Shown here in pieces: positions 6,037 through 11,602 of a DNA stretch of 11,602 nucleotides. The first letter of the stretch is position 1. Each line of letters starts with the position of its first letter. Position numbers and translations under genes: made by a program. The stretch is taken from contig JALSPE010000172.1 in assembly GCA_026986085.1 (NCBI GenBank), positions 1 through 11,602 on the forward strand, given 5' to 3'. The notes beneath the pieces are model-generated. The model saw only the letters and a list, made by a program, of their open reading frames with translations. It ran no database searches and had not been told where the DNA came from. Source of the stretch: Campylobacteraceae bacterium (GTDB taxonomy: Bacteria > Campylobacterota > Campylobacteria > Campylobacterales > Sulfurovaceae).

Positions 6037-6881
6037 TGGAAAATATTTTTAACAAAATAGAAGAGATAGCATTTAAGATAGATAATCTTATAAAAACAGG
6101 AGAGAGTGGATATAGCAAAAGTAGCAATTCAACAGGTGATACACAATTAAAGTTAGATATTCAAAGTGATGAAATTATAGAAGAGATTTTTAGAGGTGTT
6201 CCAGAAATATCTGCAATTATAAGTGAAGAGAAAGAGGATAAATTAGAGTTAAATAGTAGTGGAGAGTATATTGTATGTTACGACCCACTAGATGGCTCTA
6301 GTATAGTAGATTACAATCTATCTGTTGGCTCTATATTTGGTATATATAAAGGTGGCTTAACTGGAAACGATTTAGTTGCTTCTATATATATAGTATATGG
6401 TCCAAGAGTAGAGATGATTAAAACACTAAAAGGCTCTAAACCAAAACACTATAGAGTTGTAGATAATAAGTTCCAATTTATAAGCGAAGTTACAATGGAG
6501 CAAAAGGGCAAAATTAATGCACCTGGGAGCACTCAGAAAAATTGGTATCCTCATCATAAAGAGTTAATAGAGTCTCTATTTGCTAATGGATACAGATTAA
6601 GATATAGTGGTGGGATGGTTCCAGATTTACACCAAATACTTCTAAAAGGCGGTGGCTTATTTAGCTACCCAGGAACTACAGATAAACCAAAAGGAAAACT
6701 AAGAGACCTTTTTGAGGTTATACCATTTGCATTGACATTTATAGAAGCTGGTGGAGAGGCTATAGATGATAAAGGAGTATCTCTTTTAGAACTTAAACCA
6801 GAACACCTGCATGACACTACCCCATGCTTTTTTGGCTCTAAAGATGAGATAGAAAAAGTAAAAAAGGCTTACAGTGTCTAA
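6036..6881 (+). CDS. fbp: Fructose-1,6-bisphosphatase, class I
   Basis: Hydrolyses fructose 1,6-bisphosphate to fructose 6-phosphate, the key irreversible step of gluconeogenesis, needed by autotrophs and by cells that do not grow on sugars. With the GTG start at 6036 it has 281 residues, slightly shorter than the E. coli enzyme. Metal and substrate motifs are GDTQLKLDIQSD (34-45), SEEKED (63-68), YDPLDGSS (82-89), a RYSGGMVPDLHQILLKGGG segment (189-207) and LRDLFEVIPFALTFIEAGG (222-240). The reading frame is open upstream to 6003, but AGGAGA at 6024-6029 is six bases before the GTG, and the protein from there has the family N-terminus. It overlaps mobB by one base and the next gene by eight bases. 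Confidence 0.95.
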   Translation: MENIFNKIEEIAFKIDNLIKTGESGYSKSSNSTGDTQLKLDIQSDEIIEEIFRGVPEISAIISEEKEDKLELNSSGEYIVCYDPLDGSSIVDYNLSVGSIFGIYKGGLTGNDLVASIYIVYGPRVEMIKTLKGSKPKHYRVVDNKFQFISEVTMEQKGKINAPGSTQKNWYPHHKELIESLFANGYRLRYSGGMVPDLHQILLKGGGLFSYPGTTDKPKGKLRDLFEVIPFALTFIEAGGEAIDDKGVSLLELKPEHLHDTTPCFFGSKDEIEKVKKAYSV

Positions 6882-7074
6882 AGAAGAGATAAAAGATGAG
6901 TGGGTTATAGCTCTGGAAAAAAAGCTACAAGAGCTTAAAGAGTGTCAAATAAAAGAGGGTTTAAATAGTTGCATGAAGTGCCCAAAAGTGCTAGAGTGCG
7001 AGTTAAGAGCTAGTTATGTAAAAGCTGTTTACTCTAGTATGAATAAAGGCAGTGGTGGTGGATTTGAATTTTAA
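6874..7074 (+). CDS. Small four-cysteine protein of unknown function
   Basis: A 66-residue cytosolic protein without signal or membrane segment. A charged helical N-terminal part (residues 2-23) is followed by four cysteines, C24, C33, C36 and C42 (spacing C-x8-C-x2-C-x5-C, with CMKCPKVLEC at the core), and a glycine-rich end (GSGGGFEF). The pattern could hold a zinc ion or an iron-sulfur cluster; which one cannot be told from sequence. The GTG overlaps the fbp stop by eight bases, with AGG at 6865-6867 six bases upstream, so it is translationally linked to fbp. From memory, Campylobacter jejuni has a similarly placed small gene beside fbp and mobB, which suggests a conserved gene; I could not check this. 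No function is assigned. Confidence 0.8.
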   Translation: MSKEEIKDEWVIALEKKLQELKECQIKEGLNSCMKCPKVLECELRASYVKAVYSSMNKGSGGGFEF

Positions 7075-7085
7075 GGAGATAAAAT

Positions 7086-7625
7086 ATGAAAGCAGAAGAT
7101 AGAAAAATTATAGAAGAGTCAATAAGGGTAATACCAGACTTTCCAAAACCTGGGGTGATGTTTAAAGATATTACAACAATGCTAAATAACCCTAAAGCTT
7201 ACAATACTCTAATCAAACATCTTGTAGATAGATACAAAAGTTACAACTTGGATTATATAGCTGGTATAGATGCAAGAGGTTTTATATTTGGTGCAGCATT
7301 GGCATCTCATCTTAATATCGGTTTTGTCCCTATTAGAAAAAAAGGTAAGTTACCATATACCACAGTTTCCGAAAAATATTCACTCGAGTATGGATTTGAT
7401 GAAGTTGAAGTTCATATAGATGCATTTAAAAAAGATGACAATTCAAAAGCAAGAGTTCTATTAATAGATGACCTTTTAGCTACAGGAGGAACAGCATCAG
7501 CAGCTACTAGGTTGATAGATAGAGTAGGAGCTGAGTGTGTAGAGGCTTGTTTTATAATAGAGCTTGCATTTTTAAATGGTGCTAAAAAATTAGATACTCC
7601 AATATACTCAATTATTAAAGAGTAG
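7086..7625 (+). CDS. apt: Adenine phosphoribosyltransferase
   Basis: Purine salvage enzyme converting adenine and PRPP to AMP and pyrophosphate. In organisms using the futalosine or aminofutalosine route it can also recycle adenine released during menaquinone synthesis, a possible functional tie with mqnC in this window (inference). The 179-residue length is typical. Motifs are FPKPGVMFKDIT (19-30), DARGF (62-66), the flexible loop RKKGKLPYTTVSEKYSLEYG (84-103), and the PRPP-binding VLLIDDLLATGGT (124-136). AAGGAG (7073-7078) overlaps the stop of the upstream gene and lies seven bases before the ATG. It is the last gene of the mobB operon, followed by a hairpin terminator. Confidence 0.96.
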   Translation: MKAEDRKIIEESIRVIPDFPKPGVMFKDITTMLNNPKAYNTLIKHLVDRYKSYNLDYIAGIDARGFIFGAALASHLNIGFVPIRKKGKLPYTTVSEKYSLEYGFDEVEVHIDAFKKDDNSKARVLLIDDLLATGGTASAATRLIDRVGAECVEACFIIELAFLNGAKKLDTPIYSIIKE

Positions 7626-7647
7626 TATTCAATTTATGCACAATCTG

Positions 7648-7687
7648 TTTAAATAGGAGAAATTTTATCCTATTTAAGACTTTTTTT
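7648..7687 (+). terminator. Intrinsic terminator after apt
   Basis: Bases 7649-7658 (TTAAATAGGA) and 7668-7677 (TCCTATTTAA) pair perfectly, with a 9-base loop. A further U-G closing pair is possible on the plus strand (7648 with 7678). Two bases later comes a run of seven T (7681-7687). It separates the mobB operon from the suf promoter immediately downstream. The stem is AT-rich, so termination may be partial. Confidence 0.65.
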
Positions 7688-7698
7688 ACCAAAATCTA

Positions 7699-7727
7699 TT
7701 GACAACAACTTTTTTTTGTGATATAAC
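7699..7727 (+). promoter_or_regulatory. Near-consensus sigma-70 promoter of the suf operon
   Basis: TTGACA at 7699-7704 is a perfect -35. The -10 is TATAAC at 7722-7727, with 17-base spacing and an extended -10 TG at 7719-7720. The spacer carries an eight-base T run. A start site near 7734 would leave a leader of about 25 bases ending in AGG (7750-7752), six bases before the sufB ATG. It is the only promoter in the window with a clear -35. No operator dyad is apparent, and no IscR- or SufR-like gene is in view. Confidence 0.8.
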
Positions 7728-7758
7728 AATATAAAATTTAAATTACAAAAGGTAACCA

Positions 7759-9198
7759 ATGGCACAAGAAGAGGTAGATAAAGCCATAACTGGTGAATAT
7801 AATCTTGGTTTCGAAATTGATATCGAACAAGATACTGTTCCACCAGGGCTGAATGAAGATGTAATAAAATATATATCTAATAAAAAAGATGAACCTGAAT
7901 GGATGCTAGAGCTTAGACTTAAAGCATATAAAAAATGGCTTACAATGAAAGAGCCAACTTGGGGAAAGGTAGAGTATGAACCAATAGATTACAACTCTAT
8001 ATCTTACTTCTCTGCACCAAAAGAAGGAATTGATTCACTCGATGAGGTTGATCCTAAAATTTTAGAAGCTTATGACAAGCTAGGTATTCCACTAGAGGAG
8101 CAAAAGCAGTTAGCCGGAGTTAAAGTAGCTGTTGATGCTGTTGTTGATTCTGTTTCTGTTAAAACAACATATAGCGAAGAGCTAAAAAAGCATGGTGTAA
8201 TTTTTTGCTCTATAAGTGAAGCTATTAAAGACTATCCAGAGCTTGTTAAAAAGTATATGTTTAGTGTTGTTCCAATGGCAGATAACTTTTTTGCTGCACT
8301 AAACTCAGCAGTATTTACAGATGGAACATTTGTATATATTCCAAAAGGTGTTAGATGCCCAATGGAGCTTAGCACATACTTTAGAATTAATGCACTAAAT
8401 ACAGGACAATTTGAGAGAACACTAATTGTAGCAGATGAAGGAAGTTATGTAAGCTACAACGAGGGCTGTTCTGCACCAACTAGAGATGAAAATCAACTCC
8501 ATGCAGCTGTTGTTGAGTTAGTTGCTATGAAAGATGCTGAGATTAAATACTCTACTATCCAAAACTGGTATCCAGGGGATGAAGATGGAAAAGGTGGAAT
8601 ATACAATTTTGTTACAAAAAGAGGAATATGTGAAGGTGATAACTCCAAAATTTCTTGGACACAAGTAGAGACAGGTTCAAGTATAACTTGGAAATATCCA
8701 AGTTGCGTATTAAAAGGTGACAATTCAGTTGGAGAATTCTATTCTGTAGCTGTTACTACTTTAGCCCAACAAGCAGATACTGGAACAAAAATGATACATC
8801 TTGGCAAAAATACAAGCTCTACAATTATATCTAAAGGTATTAGCGCTATGAAGGGGCAAAATACATATAGAGGCTTGGTTAAGATTGGAGCAAATGCAGA
8901 GGGAGCAAGAAACTATAGCGAATGCGACTCTCTATTAATAGGTAGCCATTGTGGTGCTCACACATTTCCTTACCTAGAGAGTAAAGACTCTATCGGACAA
9001 GTTGAACACGAAGCTACAACAACAAAAATTAGCGACGAGCAACTATTCTATCTTCGCCAAAGAGGCATAAATGAAGAGGATGCAGTCAGTATGATTGTTC
9101 ACGGATTTTGTAAAGAGGTTTTCTCTCAGCTACCAATGGAGTATGCAGTAGAGGCAAGAGCATTATTAGAATTAACACTAGAAGGAAGCGTTGGATGA
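7759..9198 (+). CDS. sufB: Fe-S cluster assembly scaffold protein SufB
   Basis: Core scaffold of the SUF pathway: in the cytosolic SufBC2D complex it receives sulfur from SufE and builds clusters. The 479 residues match the family. The C-terminal half has EGCSAP (C237), LHAAVVEL (247-254), and CDSLLIGSHCGAHTFPYLES from C389. That is followed by VEHEATTTKISDEQLFYLRQRGI with H417 and E418. C389 and H417/E418 align with the E. coli SufB residues Cys405 and His433/Glu434 that are essential for cluster formation. The first cysteine is C150, so no N-terminal cysteine motif is present. The ATG has AGG six bases upstream. Its TGA overlaps the sufC ATG (ATGA). It is the first gene behind a strong promoter. 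Confidence 0.97.
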   Translation: MAQEEVDKAITGEYNLGFEIDIEQDTVPPGLNEDVIKYISNKKDEPEWMLELRLKAYKKWLTMKEPTWGKVEYEPIDYNSISYFSAPKEGIDSLDEVDPKILEAYDKLGIPLEEQKQLAGVKVAVDAVVDSVSVKTTYSEELKKHGVIFCSISEAIKDYPELVKKYMFSVVPMADNFFAALNSAVFTDGTFVYIPKGVRCPMELSTYFRINALNTGQFERTLIVADEGSYVSYNEGCSAPTRDENQLHAAVVELVAMKDAEIKYSTIQNWYPGDEDGKGGIYNFVTKRGICEGDNSKISWTQVETGSSITWKYPSCVLKGDNSVGEFYSVAVTTLAQQADTGTKMIHLGKNTSSTIISKGISAMKGQNTYRGLVKIGANAEGARNYSECDSLLIGSHCGAHTFPYLESKDSIGQVEHEATTTKISDEQLFYLRQRGINEEDAVSMIVHGFCKEVFSQLPMEYAVEARALLELTLEGSVG

Positions 9199-9947
9199 GT
9201 AAAGTATTAAAGATAAAAGATTTAAAAGCAAAAATAGGTGAAAAAGATATATTAAAAGGTTTAAACCTAGAGTTAGAAGAGGGAAAAGTTCATGCAATTA
9301 TGGGTCCAAATGGCGCTGGTAAATCTACGCTATCTAAAGCTATAGTTGGACACTATGATGTTGAAATAACTGATGGCGATATAGTATATAAAGACAAATC
9401 AATAAAAGAGAATGAGCCAGAAGAGAGAGCTTTAGAGGGTCTTTTTTTAAGTTTTCAAAACCCTGTTGAGATACCAGGGGTTAATAATGCATACTTTTTA
9501 AGAACAGCTGTAAATGCAAAAAGAAAGCATGAAGGCAAAGAGGAGTTAAATGCTGCTGAATTTTTAAGAGAGATGAAGAGTAAAATAGAAGAGCTAGGAA
9601 TGAAAAAAGAGCTAATAAATCGCTCTTTAAATGAGGGCTTTAGTGGTGGAGAGAAGAAGAGAAATGAGATATTGCAAATGATGATGCTTGAACCTGATGT
9701 AATTATTCTTGATGAGATAGATAGTGGGCTTGATATCGATGCTCTAAGAGCAGTAAGTGAAGGCATAAATAAAATGAAAGATGGCAAAAGAAGCTTTTTG
9801 GTAATTACACACTATAGCCGTATTTTAGACTATATAAAACCAGATTATATACATGTATTAAAAGATGGACAAATAGTTCACACAGGCGGTCCAGAACTTG
9901 TTGAAAAACTTGAAAAAGAGGGCTATGAGTCTCTTGGGAGTTTATAA
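9195..9947 (+). CDS. sufC: Fe-S cluster assembly ATPase SufC
   Basis: ABC-type ATPase of the SufBC2D complex; ATP-driven dimerisation of SufC reshapes SufB-SufD to allow cluster assembly. It is a cytosolic soluble subunit despite the ABC fold. At 250 residues it is full length. Motifs are Walker A GPNGAGKST (37-45, K43), Q-loop glutamine Q88 in LSFQNPVEIPGV, signature FSGGEKKR (149-156), Walker B VIILDEIDSGLD (169-180, with E174 as likely catalytic base) and switch histidine H206. The NPVEIPGV stretch after the Q-loop and the EKKRNE signature are typical of SufC and separate it from transport ATPases. The start overlaps the sufB stop by four bases, with AAGGAA (9182-9187) upstream. The stop shares one base with the sufD ATG. 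Confidence 0.97.
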   Translation: MSKVLKIKDLKAKIGEKDILKGLNLELEEGKVHAIMGPNGAGKSTLSKAIVGHYDVEITDGDIVYKDKSIKENEPEERALEGLFLSFQNPVEIPGVNNAYFLRTAVNAKRKHEGKEELNAAEFLREMKSKIEELGMKKELINRSLNEGFSGGEKKRNEILQMMMLEPDVIILDEIDSGLDIDALRAVSEGINKMKDGKRSFLVITHYSRILDYIKPDYIHVLKDGQIVHTGGPELVEKLEKEGYESLGSL

Positions 9948-11188
9948 TGAAGTTAGATATTTTAAATGCGCTCGATAGCAAAAAAATATTAAAAGAGCTA
10001 AATGCTTCACACTCTAAAGAGTTGGCTGCATCTAGGTTAGTAGAGCTAAAGTTGCCAAATAAAAAAAGTGAAAAGTATAGATATTTTGATATTGAACCAC
10101 TTATACAAAAAGATTGGAATTTTACTAAAAAAGAGCCAATACAAGTAAAAACTGGTAAATCAATAGTTATAAAAAATGGTATAGTTGAACAGTTGTCTAA
10201 TTTAGAGGGTGTTGAAGTAGAGATGAAAGAGTTTAACGACATAGATAGCCAACACTTTGACTCTTTATACTATTTGAGCCATCTTTTATGTGAAAAAGCT
10301 ATCATAATTAGAGTAAAAGATGAAACAAAATTAAATATAGAGCATATTGTAACAGAAAATAATTGCCTAATAAGCTACAGAATTGTAATACTCTCAGATG
10401 CTAATACTCACACACAAATTTATGAAACATATAGTGGAGATGCCAAAGATACTCTTCTATTAACTGGTTATGATATTTTTATTAGTAGAGATTCAACTCT
10501 AAAATTTATTAAAAATCAAACTATAAATAACAATAGCTATACACCAATATCAACAAATAGGTATAAAGTAGATAGCAATGCCACATTTAAATTGGGAACT
10601 TTTGATTTTATAAAAGATAATGGCTTAAATATTTTTAGAGTAGAACTTAAAGAGAGTGCTAATTTCGATGCTTCTCATCTTTTATATGCCAATGGTAAGG
10701 TAAAAGGTGGAACAATATCAGAGATTATTCACGAAGGAAAAAGCTCGAACAGTAATCAAATATCTAAAAATATCTTAGATAACAATGCAAGAGGTATATT
10801 TGATGCTTTAATAAGAGTTCAAAATAGTGCCAAATGGACAAAAGCTGACCAAAACTCTAAATCTGTTCTTCTTCATAGTGGTGCATATATGGCAAGTAAA
10901 CCACAATTAGAAATCTATATAGATGATTTAGAAGCAAGTCACGGCTCAACAACTGGGCAATTAGATGAAGCACAACTATTCTATCTGCAAAGTCGTGGAA
11001 TCAATAAAGTAGATGCTAAAAAAATGTTAATTATTGCATTTGCAAATGAAGTTATTTCTAATATAGATGATGAGTATATTAAAAATGTAGTTCACACACA
11101 CTTTGAGAGTGCCTATTACGGAAAATCCAATTTAGAGTGTTTAGAGACATGCCATAGCTGTGAAGATATGGTATTAGAAGAAAATTAA
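9947..11188 (+). CDS. sufD: Fe-S cluster assembly protein SufD, with a cysteine-containing C-terminal tail
   Basis: Partner of SufB in the SufBC2D scaffold, implicated in iron acquisition. The 413-residue protein is diverged in its N-terminal half. It keeps the C-terminal core shared with SufB: EASHGSTTGQLDEAQLFYLQSRGI from 329, with H332 matching the functionally important E. coli His360. An unusual feature is the end: after H332 there are 81 residues against 63 in E. coli, and the extra tail contains C398, C402 and C405 (spacing C-x3-C-x2-C) before an acidic terminus. This could bind metal or carry sulfur; that is inference. GGGAG at 9936-9940 lies six bases before the ATG, which overlaps the sufC stop by one base. 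Confidence 0.93.
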   Translation: MKLDILNALDSKKILKELNASHSKELAASRLVELKLPNKKSEKYRYFDIEPLIQKDWNFTKKEPIQVKTGKSIVIKNGIVEQLSNLEGVEVEMKEFNDIDSQHFDSLYYLSHLLCEKAIIIRVKDETKLNIEHIVTENNCLISYRIVILSDANTHTQIYETYSGDAKDTLLLTGYDIFISRDSTLKFIKNQTINNNSYTPISTNRYKVDSNATFKLGTFDFIKDNGLNIFRVELKESANFDASHLLYANGKVKGGTISEIIHEGKSSNSNQISKNILDNNARGIFDALIRVQNSAKWTKADQNSKSVLLHSGAYMASKPQLEIYIDDLEASHGSTTGQLDEAQLFYLQSRGINKVDAKKMLIIAFANEVISNIDDEYIKNVVHTHFESAYYGKSNLECLETCHSCEDMVLEEN

Positions 11189-11204
11189 TAAAAGAGGTTT
11201 AATT

Positions 11205-11602
11205 ATGAGTAGAGTAGAAGATGTTGTAGCTAAATATAAAGAGGATTTTGAACTATTTGAAGATGCAAACTCTAAAATGGAGTATATTTTTGATTTAGGC
11301 AAAAAGCATAAAACCTTGCCAGATGAGTTAAAAAATGATGAAACATATATAGATGGATGTGCATCTGATGCTTGGCTTAGTGCTGAGTGTAAAGATGGCA
11401 AACTTATTTTAAGAGGTGAAGGCACAAGCGAAATGGCAAAGGGAATGCTAACTATGCTACTAGATATCTTTAGCGATAAAGATGCCAAAGATATATTAAG
11501 CTATGACCCGCAAAGACTTTCTGATTTGGGTATTGTTGAGCTTCTCTCTCCAGTTAGACAACAAAGCATGGAAGCTTTTTTAAACAAAGTTTATACATAT
11601 GC
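11205..11602 (+). CDS. sufE: Sulfur acceptor protein SufE (3' end beyond the window)
   Basis: Shuttles persulfide sulfur from the cysteine desulfurase SufS to SufB. The ATG at 11205 has GAGG (11194-11197) seven bases upstream and lies 16 bases after sufD. 132 codons are visible with no stop before the window edge; SufE proteins are usually about 140 residues, so only the last few codons are probably missing. The sulfur-accepting cysteine is C52 in YIDGCASDAWL, equivalent to E. coli SufE Cys51 in its GC motif. The LVSPVRQQ-like end (LLSPVRQQSMEAF) is also typical of family C-termini in this group. A CsdE or SufE-like domain of another protein is less likely given the operon. A desulfurase gene, if linked, would lie downstream. 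Confidence 0.92.
   Translation, partial: MSRVEDVVAKYKEDFELFEDANSKMEYIFDLGKKHKTLPDELKNDETYIDGCASDAWLSAECKDGKLILRGEGTSEMAKGMLTMLLDIFSDKDAKDILSYDPQRLSDLGIVELLSPVRQQSMEAFLNKVYTY

Noticed and set aside
9455..9787. 110-codon open frame on the minus strand inside sufC
   Set aside because: Fully antisense to the conserved SufC motifs, with serine- and phenylalanine-rich shadow composition.
9805..10242. 145-codon open frame on the minus strand opposite the sufC/sufD junction
   Set aside because: Antisense to two well-supported genes, with Ser/Phe/Leu-rich shadow composition and no recognisable motif.
11174..11488. 104-codon open frame on the minus strand opposite sufE
   Set aside because: SufE on the plus strand has its catalytic cysteine motif and a ribosome-binding site; the antisense frame has neither.

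Overview
The window reads as ordinary chromosomal housekeeping sequence from a Campylobacterota (epsilonproteobacterial) bacterium, probably a free-living Sulfurimonas/Sulfurovum-like lineage. The basis is the strong AT richness, AGA-dominated arginine codons, the kdsA-ribH-nusB gene order, a futalosine-pathway menaquinone gene (mqnC), a mobB-fbp-small-Cys-protein cluster resembling the one I recall from Campylobacter, and protein sequences of epsilonproteobacterial type. The genus is inference. No mobile element, CRISPR array, toxin-antitoxin or defence module was seen.

Region 1 (1-3744, minus strand) is one likely operon read right to left: pgeF (cell-wall editing/laccase-domain protein), kdsA (Kdo-8-phosphate synthase of the metal-dependent class), ribH (lumazine synthase), nusB (antitermination factor) and mqnC (radical-SAM dehypoxanthine futalosine cyclase). 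The last three overlap by 1-4 bases. A hairpin plus U-tract about 95 bases past mqnC looks like the operon terminator. kdsA and ribH each have a possible internal promoter carrying the same 14-base stretch.

Region 2 (3745-5037, plus strand) starts at a compact divergent promoter in which the -10 elements of the two directions overlap inside a small inverted repeat. It carries rodA (peptidoglycan glycosyltransferase) and, 18 bases downstream, a tRNA gene with a CAT anticodon and an encoded CCA end.

Region 3 (5080-5541) holds a small lipoprotein of unknown function on the minus strand, divergent from the next operon.

Region 4 (5542-7687, plus strand) is a tightly packed operon of mobB, fbp, a 66-residue four-cysteine protein and apt, closed by a hairpin terminator.

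Region 5 (7688-11602, plus strand) is a sufB-sufC-sufD-sufE iron-sulfur cluster assembly operon behind a near-consensus sigma-70 promoter. It runs off the window inside sufE. SufB, SufC and SufD form the scaffold/ATPase complex and SufE delivers sulfur to it. The desulfurase (SufS or equivalent), any A-type carrier and any regulator are not in the window.

I did not find an undescribed multi-gene system. The items most worth a second look are a cysteine-rich C-terminal tail on SufD, the four-cysteine small protein between fbp and apt, the near-symmetric bidirectional promoter, and the isotype of the CAT tRNA. Non-ATG starts are frequent (TTG for mqnC, rodA and mobB; GTG for kdsA, fbp and the small protein), and several starts were re-set from ribosome-binding sites.
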